Source: Shimia sp049116215
GTDB lineage: Bacteria; Pseudomonadota; Alphaproteobacteria; Rhodobacterales; Rhodobacteraceae
Length of the DNA: 64,000 nt
Reading direction: 5' to 3'
NCBI RefSeq assembly: GCF_049116215.1
Contig: NZ_JAGDZB010000006.1
Span: 124,001-188,000, forward strand
Below, in pieces: positions 15,540 through 23,752 of the stretch (positions are counted from its first letter, which is position 1; each line of letters begins with the position of its first letter). The position numbers and the translations under genes are program-made. Below the pieces are notes generated by a model. That model made no database searches and was not told the DNA's origin. It worked only from the letters and a program-made list of their open reading frames with translations.

Positions 15540-16724
15540 TCAGCCTTTGACAATGAGCTTGCGTTCCAGGTCACAAAGCGGCTCAGCGGCCCCATCTGCG
15601 CGGATCAGGATGGTTTCGGTGGTCTCCAGCCCCCAGCTGTCCATCCAGAGGGCGGGCATGAAGTGGAAGACCATGCCGGGTTGCAGCACGGTTTCATCTT
15701 CAGAGCGGATCGAGGCGGAGCGTTCGCCCCAGTCTGGCGGGTAGCTGAGGCCGATGGGGTAGCCCATGCGGCCGGAGCGTTCGATGCCGTGTTTGGCGAG
15801 CACATCCATAAAGGCATCGGCAATGTCGCAGGTGCGGTTGCCAGCGCGTGCGGCTTCCAGACCGGCGGAGATGCCCTCGAGCTGGGCCTCTTCGGCGTGC
15901 AGCATGTCATCGGAGGGTGTGCCGAGGAAAACGGTGCGGCTGATCGGAGCATGGTAGCGGCGATAGCAGCCCGAGAGCTCAAAAAACGTCGCTTCGCCTT
16001 CGCGCATTGGCGTGCCGTCCCAAGTGAGGTGGGCGGCGGTGGCGTCCAGACCAGACGGCGTGAGAGGCACGATGGCGGGGTAGTCGCCCCAATCGTCGCC
16101 GATGCCTTCGATGCCGGCCTTCATGATGTCGGCCACCACATCGTTTTTGCGCACGCCGGGGGCGGCGCGGTCGATGGCGGTCAACATGACCTTTTCGGTG
16201 ATGCGGGCGGCCTTGCGGATGAACTCCACCTCGACATCGGATTTCACCAGACGCTGCCAGTTCACCAGTGCGGTGGCGTCCACCAGCGTGGCCTCAGGCA
16301 GCTCGTCGGTGAGGACAGCATGGGCTTTGGCGGAGTAGTAATAGTTCTCCATTTCCACGCCGATACGCGCGGCCGTGAAGCCGCGCGCTTTGAGTTGTTC
16401 TGCCAGGTCCTGCATGGGGTGCACGACCGTGGATTGCACGAAATGATCTGCGTAGCCGAGGATATTGGCGTGATCCATCCAGCAGGTACGGCGACCGCCC
16501 ATCATGTCCATGTAGCGACCCCACCAAATGGGCTCGCCTTCCATGGTCACAATCACACCTTGGTGGACGTAAAATGACCAGCCGTCATATCCGGTCAACC
16601 AGGCCTGGTTAGAGGGGTCGGTGACAAAGAGAACCGCCAGACCCGCCTCTGCCATAGCGGCACGGGTTTTGGAGAGACGGCGTTGATATTCAGCACTGCT
16701 GAACGGGGCTTTGGACAGGGTCAT
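15540..16724 (-). CDS. doeA: M24-family hydrolase, ectoine hydrolase (DoeA)-like
   Basis: A 394-residue creatinase/aminopeptidase-P-fold protein. The N-terminal creatinase domain contains LFVTDPSNQAWLTGYDGWSF followed by YVHQG, and GVEMENYYYSA. The catalytic pita-bread domain contains HLTWDGTPMREGEATFFELS, CYRRYHAPISRTVFLG, GYPIGLSYPPDWGER and a late ETTETILI. These segments resemble the ectoine hydrolase DoeA/EutD more than general prolidases. DoeA opens ectoine to N-acetyl-2,4-diaminobutyrate. The start has AAGGAG six bases upstream. The aminotransferase gene lies 16 bp upstream and the M20 deacylase 3 bp downstream. No ectoine transporter or EutBC is in the window, so the assignment remains probable. 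Confidence 0.7.
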   Translation of the reverse strand: MTLSKAPFSSAEYQRRLSKTRAAMAEAGLAVLFVTDPSNQAWLTGYDGWSFYVHQGVIVTMEGEPIWWGRYMDMMGGRRTCWMDHANILGYADHFVQSTVVHPMQDLAEQLKARGFTAARIGVEMENYYYSAKAHAVLTDELPEATLVDATALVNWQRLVKSDVEVEFIRKAARITEKVMLTAIDRAAPGVRKNDVVADIMKAGIEGIGDDWGDYPAIVPLTPSGLDATAAHLTWDGTPMREGEATFFELSGCYRRYHAPISRTVFLGTPSDDMLHAEEAQLEGISAGLEAARAGNRTCDIADAFMDVLAKHGIERSGRMGYPIGLSYPPDWGERSASIRSEDETVLQPGMVFHFMPALWMDSWGLETTETILIRADGAAEPLCDLERKLIVKG

Positions 16725-16740
16725 CTCATGCTCCTTGGGC

Positions 16741-18114
16741 TTACGGCAGAACGGTTGCGACGGCGCGCACGGTGGCGGCGACCACCAAATCGGCTTCTTT
16801 GCGGGTCAGGCAGAACGGTGGGGCAAAGCCCAGAATGTCGCCTTGTGGCATGGCGCGGGCAATCACATTGTCCTGCTCCAGCAGTTTGGCGGCAATCTGT
16901 GGGCCAATCTTGTCCGCAGCGTCAAAGAAGGTGCGGCTGTCTTTGTCGGCGACAAATTCCACGGCACACATCATGCCTTCGCCCCGGATGTCCCCCACAT
17001 TGGCGTGTGCGCCGAGCGCCTCAGACATGGTTTTGTTGAAGTAAGCGCCTACGGTGCCTGCGTTTTCCACGAGGTTGAGCTCGTCGATCAGCTTGAGGTT
17101 GGCCACACCTGCGGCGGCACCAATTGGGTGGGCGGAGTAGGTCCAGCCGTGGCCGATGGGGCCGTTGTCATCGGTGCCTTTTTCCAGCACGGACCACATT
17201 TTGTCAGACACAATGGAGCCCGAAAGTGGCGCGTAGGCGGAGGTCAGGCCTTTGGCGATGGTGATCAGGTCCGGCTTCAGGCCGTAGTGGTCGGAGCCAA
17301 ACATCGAGCCAAGGCGGCCAAAGCCGGTGACAACTTCATCCGCAACCAGCAGGATGTCGTGTTTGTCCAGAACTGCTTGAATGGCAGGCCAGTAGCCAGC
17401 AGGGGGCGGCACAATGCCACCGGTGCCCAGAACCGGTTCGCCAATGAAGGCGGCAATGGTGTCAGCGCCTTCGCGGGCAATGGTTTCTTCCAGTGCAGCT
17501 ACGCAATGGGCGACAAACTGCTCCTCAGACTGGCTCTGATCTTCGCGGCCGAAGTAGTAAGGCGCCTCTGTGTGCACAACTTGGGCCAGCGGCAAGTCAA
17601 ACTTGTTGTGGAACAGCTCCAGGCCGGTGAGGGAGCCGGTCATCAGGCCGGAGCCGTGGTAGCCGCGCCAGCGCGAGATGATTTTCTTCTTCTCAGGACG
17701 ACCCAGGATGTTGTTGTAGTACCAGATCAGCTTGATGTTGGTTTCATTGGCGTCTGAGCCGGAGAGTCCGAAATAGACCTTGGACATGTGGTTGGGTGCG
17801 CGGTCGAGCACCATTTTGGCCAACGTGATGGAGGCTTCGGTGCCGTGCCCCACGTAGGAGTGGTAGTAGGCCAACTCTTTGGCTTGGTCAGCAATTGCAT
17901 CCGCAATGTCGTTGCGGCCGTACCCGACGTTGACGCAATAAAGTCCAGCAAAGGCGTCCAGCAGGCGGTTGCCATCGCGGTCTTCGATGTGACAGCCGGT
18001 GCCGCCGGTAATCACGCGATGGGGCACATTGCCCCGCGCAAATTCCGCGAGGTGGGTGGATGGGTGGAAGAAGTTTTCACGATCCCATTGTTCAAGTTTG
18101 TCGTTATGCAGCAT
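16741..18114 (-). CDS. Class III (omega) PLP-dependent aminotransferase
   Basis: A 457-residue fold-type I aminotransferase of the aspartate/omega-amino acid group. Visible are YHSYVGHGTEASI, the PLP-phosphate region SGSDANETNIK, RWRGYHGSG, the cofactor Asp in VADEVVTGFGR, and the Schiff-base Lys in TIAKGLTSAYAPL. Members move amino groups from diaminobutyrate, GABA, taurine or beta-alanine to pyruvate or 2-oxoglutarate. As first gene of the operon with the DoeA-like and M20 enzymes, a DoeD-like diaminobutyrate aminotransferase role fits, giving aspartate semialdehyde. Its substrate cannot be told from sequence alone. Confidence 0.8.
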   Translation of the reverse strand: MLHNDKLEQWDRENFFHPSTHLAEFARGNVPHRVITGGTGCHIEDRDGNRLLDAFAGLYCVNVGYGRNDIADAIADQAKELAYYHSYVGHGTEASITLAKMVLDRAPNHMSKVYFGLSGSDANETNIKLIWYYNNILGRPEKKKIISRWRGYHGSGLMTGSLTGLELFHNKFDLPLAQVVHTEAPYYFGREDQSQSEEQFVAHCVAALEETIAREGADTIAAFIGEPVLGTGGIVPPPAGYWPAIQAVLDKHDILLVADEVVTGFGRLGSMFGSDHYGLKPDLITIAKGLTSAYAPLSGSIVSDKMWSVLEKGTDDNGPIGHGWTYSAHPIGAAAGVANLKLIDELNLVENAGTVGAYFNKTMSEALGAHANVGDIRGEGMMCAVEFVADKDSRTFFDAADKIGPQIAAKLLEQDNVIARAMPQGDILGFAPPFCLTRKEADLVVAATVRAVATVLP

Positions 18115-18536
18115 GGCAAAACCCTCGTGCTTGTGGCGGCGCGCCGCCTAAAAAGTGACATGAAGGGAGCCAAATGCACGCGCGAGACCGGCTTAGGTCT
18201 CTGATGAGCGAAGTGGCTCCGCTCTCCCAGACAGCAGCGCGCAATGCCTTTATTGCCGGGGTTCGTGACTCGGTTTGAGCATATTTGATCAAACAAAAGC
18301 AATACGGATGTTGCGAGCGGTGGCGAAAAAACGCTGCTACGGGCTGCGTTGTGGGCAAGGGGAGTTGGCGGCAAATGTCCAGCACTATTGGGTTAAGAAA
18401 GTCAGAATTTTATGAGCAATTTTAGAGGTTTGGTTGCTTTAATGTTAAAAACATGGCAAGCTTTTTGAACCTTGCGCACGGCTGCAATTGGGGGCGGCAC
18501 CGTTTATGCGGGTAAGTGCAAGAAGGAGACATCGTT
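18115..18536. other. Intergenic region without recognised gene
   Basis: These 422 bp separate the divergent aminotransferase operon and the small gene at 18537. No coding sequence, tRNA or clear hairpin terminator is seen. The stretch around 18400-18470 is AT-rich and probably holds promoters for both sides, but no pair of hexamers is good enough to name. AAGGAG at 18523-18528 is the ribosome site of the next gene. Confidence 0.5.
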
Positions 18537-18893
18537 ATGGTAGAAGCGGTAGGCATATTGGGAGAGACCACCGGGTGGTCTGGATTGAGCGCAACGCAGA
18601 ACGCGATGTTGCACGCAGCGCTGGCGAAATACGCCGGGCAGGCCGTGCCGGAGCCAAAAGCGGCTCCAAAAACAGAAAAAATCGAACCTGTGCAGGAAGC
18701 CTCGCGCAGTCAGTTGCACGGCCATGAGCCGCAGCGGCAGAATGCGATGGATGGCGCAGTGATGAGCGCGATCCGGTCGGCGGTGGCCAGCCATAGGGCG
18801 TCTGGCGGGGATGACTTTGCGCAGGTGCTGCGCAGTAAGTTGGATGCGGCGGGCATTGATAGCTCCAAATCCGTGGTGGATTATTACGCATAA
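18537..18893 (+). CDS. Small hypothetical protein
   Basis: A 118-residue protein I do not recognise. A good ribosome site (AAGGAG) lies nine bases before ATG 18537. The first 35 residues look helical (MVEAVGILGETTGWSGLSAT, then QNAMLHAALAKYAG). A proline/lysine-rich linker (PEPKAAPKTEKIEPV) follows, then a second helical part ending KLDAAGIDSSKSVVDYYA. There is no signal peptide, membrane segment or cysteine. The two-part layout with a charged linker suggests an adaptor or assembly factor, but this is inference. It is not part of an obvious operon. Confidence 0.6.
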   Translation: MVEAVGILGETTGWSGLSATQNAMLHAALAKYAGQAVPEPKAAPKTEKIEPVQEASRSQLHGHEPQRQNAMDGAVMSAIRSAVASHRASGGDDFAQVLRSKLDAAGIDSSKSVVDYYA

Positions 18894-19220
18894 GTCGGAT
18901 GCCTTGCGGGCCTGGGGTAAAAGGCTCGCCTGAAGGCAAGTGAGCAGGGCGCCTGCGGCGTGCTGTTGACATGCAGCCAAAAGGGCTGCGTGGTGCGAGG
19001 CGCTGCCTCGCGCTCCGGAGTATTTGAAGTCGGAAGAAACGGGGCGTGCCGGGCATGCCGCCGACGGTACGCGTGAGTGGAGGGTGGACATTTTGTCTAC
19101 GTGACGCCCGTTTGCAACAGCCTGAGGGGTTTTGTTGAGGCAATTCCCCACGTCACAGGCTTCCTACCTTTCCAAGACCCCGGTGCCTCGCTAAACAGCA
19201 GGCAACGAGGGAGTAACGTG
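18894..19220. repeat. Intergenic region with hairpins resembling a dispersed Roseobacter-type element
   Basis: No gene is seen in these 327 bp. Two hairpins stand close together: GCAGCC/GGCTGC (18973-18978, 18984-18989) and GCGAGGC-gct-GCCTCGC (18995-19011). They are followed by GCGCTCCGGAGTATTTGAAG. From memory, similar GC-rich hairpin plus CTCCGGAGTATTTG tails occur after many genes in Rhodobacteraceae. It may act as a terminator for the small gene upstream; the rest presumably holds the hisC promoter. Confidence 0.4.
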
Positions 19221-20306
19221 ATGTCACGAATAGAGCCGCAGCCCGGTGTCATGGATATTGAGTTGTATGTGGGCGGCAGTGCGACAGTGGACGGCGTCAA
19301 AGACGTTGTGAAACTGTCGTCAAACGAAAACCCGATGGGATGCAGTGACGTGGTCACCGACATGCATGCCAAGACCGGGTTGAACCTGCATCGCTATCCC
19401 AACACCGACCATGCAGACCTGCGCGCGGCGATTGCCGAGGTGCACGGGCTCGACGCCAATCGCATCATTTGTGGTGTGGGCAGCGACGAGGTCTTGCAGT
19501 TTATTACCCAGGCCTATGCCGGTGTGGGCGACGAGATTGTCTATCCCGAACACGGCTTCTCGATGTACCCGATCCTGGCCAAGATGGTGGGCGCAACGCC
19601 GGTTGTTGCCAAAGAGCGCGAGCGGGTTGTGGATGTGGATGCCATCTTGGCGGCCTGTACCGAGAAAACCAAGATTGTATTTTTGGCCAACCCAGCGAAC
19701 CCGACCGGCACGATGATTGGCGGCAATGATCTTGCGCGTTTGGCGGATGGTTTGCCTGACGGCTGTATTCTCGTGCATGATGGTGCCTACACAGAATATG
19801 TGCAGGGGTTTGATGGGGGCGCGAGCCTGGTGGAAGCGCGTGAGAACGTGGTGATGACGCGGACCTTCTCCAAGATCTACGGTCTTGGCGGATTGCGTGT
19901 GGGCTGGGGCTATGCGCCTCAGGCGATCATTGATGTGCTGAACCGCGTGCGCCAGCCGTTTAATCTAAATGACATCCAGATGAAGTTGGCCATGGCTGCT
20001 GTGCGTGATCAGGAATGGGTCGCCAAGTGCCGTGCCGATAACACACGTTTGCGGGCCTGGCTGGCGGAAGCGCTGATGGAACATGGCGTGCCGTCTGACA
20101 CCTCTTGCACCAATTTCATTCTGGCGCGGTTTGCCGATCAGGCGGAAGCAGAAGCCTGCGACGATTACCTGAAGTCCCAAGGGCTGATTGTGCGGCGTGT
20201 GGCGGGCTACGGCCTGCCAAATTGTCTGCGGATCACCGTTGGCGATGAGCCAAGCTGTCGTCGGGTGGCACATGCGATTGGTCAGTTCAAAGGCGGCGCG
20301 CGATGA
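19221..20306 (+). CDS. hisC: Histidinol-phosphate aminotransferase
   Basis: A 361-residue class I/II PLP aminotransferase. The motifs VKLSSNENPMG, CGVGSDEVLQFI, FLANPANPTGTMI, HDGAYTEYV, the Schiff-base Lys in TRTFSKIYGLGGLRVGWG, and the closing LPNCLRITVG are those of HisC. It converts histidinol phosphate and 2-oxoglutarate to imidazole acetol phosphate; HisC proteins often also transaminate aromatic keto acids. The start is ATG 19221, preceded by GAGGGAG, rather than the open frame extending 48 codons upstream. Its stop overlaps the prephenate dehydrogenase start by 4 bp, which suggests that its main job here may be tyrosine/phenylalanine synthesis. Confidence 0.92.
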   Translation: MSRIEPQPGVMDIELYVGGSATVDGVKDVVKLSSNENPMGCSDVVTDMHAKTGLNLHRYPNTDHADLRAAIAEVHGLDANRIICGVGSDEVLQFITQAYAGVGDEIVYPEHGFSMYPILAKMVGATPVVAKERERVVDVDAILAACTEKTKIVFLANPANPTGTMIGGNDLARLADGLPDGCILVHDGAYTEYVQGFDGGASLVEARENVVMTRTFSKIYGLGGLRVGWGYAPQAIIDVLNRVRQPFNLNDIQMKLAMAAVRDQEWVAKCRADNTRLRAWLAEALMEHGVPSDTSCTNFILARFADQAEAEACDDYLKSQGLIVRRVAGYGLPNCLRITVGDEPSCRRVAHAIGQFKGGAR

Positions 20307-21226
20307 GTGCACCGGTCTACAACCGTGTGGCTTTGATTGGCCTCGGGTTGATTGCCTCCTCGATGTTTTGGGCAATGAAACGCGGTGGGCTTGCGGGCGA
20401 AGTGACTGGATATGCCAAGTCTGACGCGTCGCGGGAAACTGCGCGCCGGATCGGATTGTGTGATCGGGTGTGTGACAGTGCAGCTGAAGCTGTGGCGGAT
20501 GCCGATTTGGTGGTGCTCTGTGTGCCGGTGGGCGCAATGGGAGCAGTGGCCAAAGAGATCGCGCCACATCTGAAAGCGGGCGCGACGGTGACCGATGTGG
20601 GCTCCGTGAAGCGTGATGTTATTGATACCGTTGGGCCGCATCTGCCGGATGGCGTGCATTTTGTCCCCGCGCACCCTTTGGCGGGCACCGAGCATTCCGG
20701 ACCGGAAAGTGGGTTTGCGGAGCTGTTTGACAACCGCTGGTGTCTGTTGGTGCCGGTGGAAGGCAGTGACCCAACGGCGGTGGCACAGCTGCGAGCCCTG
20801 TGGGAAGGCATGGGCGCCAATGTCGATGAGATGGATGCGGACCACCATGATTTGGTGCTGGCCGTGACCAGCCACACACCCCACTTGATTGCCTATACTA
20901 TGGTGGGCGTGGCGGATGACCTGCGTCGTGTGACAGACAGCGAAGTGATCAAATATTCGGCGGCGGGTTTTCGGGATTTCACCCGGATTGCGGCGTCTGA
21001 CCCAACTATGTGGCGCGATGTGTTTTTGACCAACAAAGACGCGACGCTGGAGATTTTGGGGCGGTTCACCGAAGAGCTGTTTGCGCTTCAACGGGCGATC
21101 CGCACTGGAGATGGGGAGCATCTGCATCAGTATTTCACCCGCACGCGGGAAATTCGCCGCGGGATTATTGAGGCGGGACAAGATACGGCCGCGCCAAACT
21201 TTGGTCGAGAGGCGCCTAAGGCATGA
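20303..21226 (+). CDS. tyrC: Prephenate (cyclohexadienyl) dehydrogenase
   Basis: A 307-residue NAD-dependent dehydrogenase of tyrosine synthesis. A Rossmann motif VALIGLGLIASSM is followed by DLVVLCVPVGAMG, TVTDVGSVKRDV, FVPAHPLAGTEHSG, DNRWCLLVP and the C-terminal helical domain with DHHDLVLAVTSHTPHLIAY. No fused chorismate mutase or ACT domain is present, so it is the short TyrC/TyrAa type. It overlaps hisC by ATGA at the start and the extensin-like gene by 4 bp at the end, so the three are translationally coupled. The symbol is by family. Confidence 0.9.
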   Translation: MSAPVYNRVALIGLGLIASSMFWAMKRGGLAGEVTGYAKSDASRETARRIGLCDRVCDSAAEAVADADLVVLCVPVGAMGAVAKEIAPHLKAGATVTDVGSVKRDVIDTVGPHLPDGVHFVPAHPLAGTEHSGPESGFAELFDNRWCLLVPVEGSDPTAVAQLRALWEGMGANVDEMDADHHDLVLAVTSHTPHLIAYTMVGVADDLRRVTDSEVIKYSAAGFRDFTRIAASDPTMWRDVFLTNKDATLEILGRFTEELFALQRAIRTGDGEHLHQYFTRTREIRRGIIEAGQDTAAPNFGREAPKA

Positions 21227-22056
21227 AACGGTCGGCGGCATATTTGGCGATTGCGGTGACGGTCGGGGCGGGTGCGTTGAGCACTGCACTGGCCAATGCA
21301 CCGGAGCGCAGTCTGCGGCCGGTTTTGCGCGTGGTCTATCCGGTGGCGTTGCCAAGCTTTGCGCCGGACCACTCATTGCGGCCAGTGTTGCGCCCTGGCA
21401 GAAATGACGCAACGGTCACCCGTGTGGCCGCCGTGGCACCTGCCACAGCTGCAGACGCGATTGAGATGGCCGAGCCGGAGCCTGTGCGCGTGACACGGGC
21501 TGAGCGAAAGGCACGTAAGGCAGCGGGCATTGGCAAAGTGTGTCGCAATAAACGCCTGATTGGCAAAGAGGTGCCGCCGGTGCCCGCCAAACTGCGCGGC
21601 TGTGGCATTAAGAAGGGCGCGATCAAGCTTTATGAAGTGGACGGCGTGAAGCTGTCGACACCTGCGGTGATGACCTGTGACACAGCCAAGGCGCTGGAAA
21701 AATGGGTTGGCAAAGGCCTGAAGAAATCCGTGCGCAGCTTTGGTGGTGGTGCTAAAGAAATCAAGGTGGCAGCAGGTTATTCCTGCCGCACACGCAACAA
21801 CCGGCCCGGTGCGAAGATCAGTGAGCACGGCAAAGGCAAAGCAATTGATATCTCTGCGATTACACTGAAGAACGGTGAGAGCATTTCGGTTCTGAAAGAC
21901 TGGAACAACGGCAAGAAAGGCCGCATTCTGAAGAAGATGCACAAACAGGCTTGTGGGCCGTTTGGCACGGTTTTGGGCCCCAATGCGGATCGCTATCACA
22001 AAGATCACTTCCACTTTGACACTGCGAAACATCGCGGCGGGCCGTACTGCCGCTGA
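21223..22056 (+). CDS. Extensin-like C-terminal domain protein, exported
   Basis: A 277-residue protein with an N-terminal signal peptide or anchor (KRSAAYLAIAVTVGAGALSTA). A basic linker follows, and the Extensin-like_C domain runs from about 130 to the end. The metal/active-site pattern of LAS-type peptidases is visible: SEHGKGKAIDI and DRYHKDHFHFD. Paired cysteines (VCRNKR, RGCGIK, MTCDTA, GYSCRT, QACGPF, PYCR) suggest disulfides in the periplasm. A murein or cell-envelope peptidase role is likely but unproven. It is the third gene of the hisC-tyrC unit, a linkage with no obvious metabolic sense. Confidence 0.82.
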   Translation: MKRSAAYLAIAVTVGAGALSTALANAPERSLRPVLRVVYPVALPSFAPDHSLRPVLRPGRNDATVTRVAAVAPATAADAIEMAEPEPVRVTRAERKARKAAGIGKVCRNKRLIGKEVPPVPAKLRGCGIKKGAIKLYEVDGVKLSTPAVMTCDTAKALEKWVGKGLKKSVRSFGGGAKEIKVAAGYSCRTRNNRPGAKISEHGKGKAIDISAITLKNGESISVLKDWNNGKKGRILKKMHKQACGPFGTVLGPNADRYHKDHFHFDTAKHRGGPYCR

Positions 22057-22065
22057 GAGCTAAGT

Positions 22066-23064
22066 TCAGCGAAGAAAAATGCGAGGGGCCGGGCCGATGG
22101 GCAGCGGCCCCAATTTTGTTGCGCCGTTTGAAAATGTGAGCGGAATGTCGAGTTCGTTGGCGTTTCCGGACAGTTGGGCAATGAAACCAAGGGCCTGTTC
22201 CACTGTGTCGAGCACGTTGGCTGGCAGGTGACCTGATTGACGGGCGACGTTCAGGATGTCACGCCAGTTGACGGCGCGTATGGTGACCTCGCCAGTTGGA
22301 TAGCCGGAAGTGTCAATGGAGACTTTGCCAGCGGCGTGTAATTGCAAATCGCCCCAGATGACTTCCGCCAATGTGAGATCAAGTGCCGTTGGTTGAGGGC
22401 GTGACTGTTCGATGGCTGAGCGGTCCCAGGGGCGGTCAAAGCTGGCAGTTAGATCGGCCCGGAAACTGGAAAAGCTGCGCGGCAGGTCGATGCCATCGGG
22501 CAAGGCATATCCGGCAGGCGGCGTGAGGTCGTCCGCTTTGAAGGCAAGGCGGTAAGTGCTGGTGTCAGCGGCATCGCGATGCATGGCGAGGTTCACCGCG
22601 CTGGCGGCCAATTGCCAATTGGCGGTGGACGTCACACCAAGGCTCTCAATGGCGACATTTGCGCGATTAAGTGTGAGGTCCGTGCCTGGGTCAAGCACCA
22701 GGGAGGCGCGCATGTCGCCGGTGGTGACAGAGAGTTTTTCGCCTGGAATGGCAATGGATTGGCTGTTCGGCCACACGGAAATCACGTGGTTTGGGCGGTA
22801 GGTCAGCGCGTGCAGGTTGAAAAACGGTGCGTCCCAGGCGACTCCGGTTTGTGGATCGGCCAGCGTGAGGTTCTCAAAGGTGCTGTCCAGACGTGAGGGG
22901 AAGCCGGAAACAGAGAGATCGTCATACTCGGCAACCCAGCCCTCTGCGCGACGGTCTTCGAACCATTGAGGTACGGCCGTTGTGAGCGCCCCGTAACCGA
23001 GAAGCCAGAAGCCGGACCACGCCAAAGCGGCCAAAAGCACAAGCAGGGTTAGCAATCTCATCAT
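22066..23064 (-). CDS. DUF2125 protein, membrane-anchored
   Basis: A 332-residue protein with one N-terminal membrane helix (RLLTLLVLLAALAWSGFWLL), then a beta-rich body typical of DUF2125: GYGALTTAVPQWFEDRRAEG, VSGFPSRLDSTF and the hydrophobic strands that repeat through the chain. The family is restricted mainly to alphaproteobacteria and has no assigned function; it resembles AsmA-like envelope proteins only in outline. It is convergent with the extensin-like gene, 9 bp between stops, and divergent from chaC. Confidence 0.82.
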   Translation of the reverse strand: MMRLLTLLVLLAALAWSGFWLLGYGALTTAVPQWFEDRRAEGWVAEYDDLSVSGFPSRLDSTFENLTLADPQTGVAWDAPFFNLHALTYRPNHVISVWPNSQSIAIPGEKLSVTTGDMRASLVLDPGTDLTLNRANVAIESLGVTSTANWQLAASAVNLAMHRDAADTSTYRLAFKADDLTPPAGYALPDGIDLPRSFSSFRADLTASFDRPWDRSAIEQSRPQPTALDLTLAEVIWGDLQLHAAGKVSIDTSGYPTGEVTIRAVNWRDILNVARQSGHLPANVLDTVEQALGFIAQLSGNANELDIPLTFSNGATKLGPLPIGPAPRIFLR

Positions 23065-23133
23065 GGTGGAGCCTTTCTCACAGAGTCAGTTTGGTGTTTA
23101 ACGGCGCAAAGCCAGCAGGACCAGAGGCAGACT

Positions 23134-23658
23134 ATGTGGGTATTTGGATACGGATCGCTATTGTGGAATCCGGGATTTGAGGTCTCGGAACAGGCGGTTG
23201 CACGTCTGGATGGGTGGCATCGCAGCTTTTGTATGCGCTCGATTCACCACCGGGGCACGGTGGAGGATCCGGGGCTTGTTTTGGCACTGGATGCAGAGGT
23301 TGGCGCCCATTGTCAGGGGCTGGCGTTGAAGGTGGCTGACGGGCATGAGGCGCGGACCTTGGACTACCTGCGGGAGCGGGAGCTGGTGAGCTCGGCCTAC
23401 CTGGAAGAGACATTGCCGTTGACCCTGCGCGATGGGCGCGAAGTGGAGGCGGTGACCTATGTGATTGACCCGGATCACGTGCAGTATTGTCATCTGTCGC
23501 TGGACGAGCAGGCAAGGATCATTTCAACGGCTGTTGGAGGGCGCGGGCCTAACACAGAGTACTTGCACAACACCGCCAGCCATCTTTTTGAACTGGGCAT
23601 TGAGGATGCGGATCTGAAGTGGCTGTCTCAAGAAGTGCGCAGATTGACCACTGCCTGA
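23134..23658 (+). CDS. chaC: Gamma-glutamylcyclotransferase, ChaC type
   Basis: A 174-residue single-domain enzyme. The substrate-binding motif is VFGYGSLLWNPGF near the N-terminus, followed by GWHRSFCMRS and the catalytic Glu in LDYLRERELVSSAYLEE. This is the ChaC class, which cleaves glutathione to 5-oxoproline and Cys-Gly in the cytosol. It stands alone between divergent DUF2125 and the ExbB-like gene. AGAGG upstream of ATG 23134 serves as ribosome site. Confidence 0.9.
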   Translation: MWVFGYGSLLWNPGFEVSEQAVARLDGWHRSFCMRSIHHRGTVEDPGLVLALDAEVGAHCQGLALKVADGHEARTLDYLRERELVSSAYLEETLPLTLRDGREVEAVTYVIDPDHVQYCHLSLDEQARIISTAVGGRGPNTEYLHNTASHLFELGIEDADLKWLSQEVRRLTTA

Positions 23659-23752
23659 AAGTGGTGGTGTCAAAGGCGGTGAAATTCCTTGGCAGAGCAG
23701 GGACATGGCAGTAGGGTGAGCGCAGAAAAACAAAGCGTCAGGACCCATCTGA

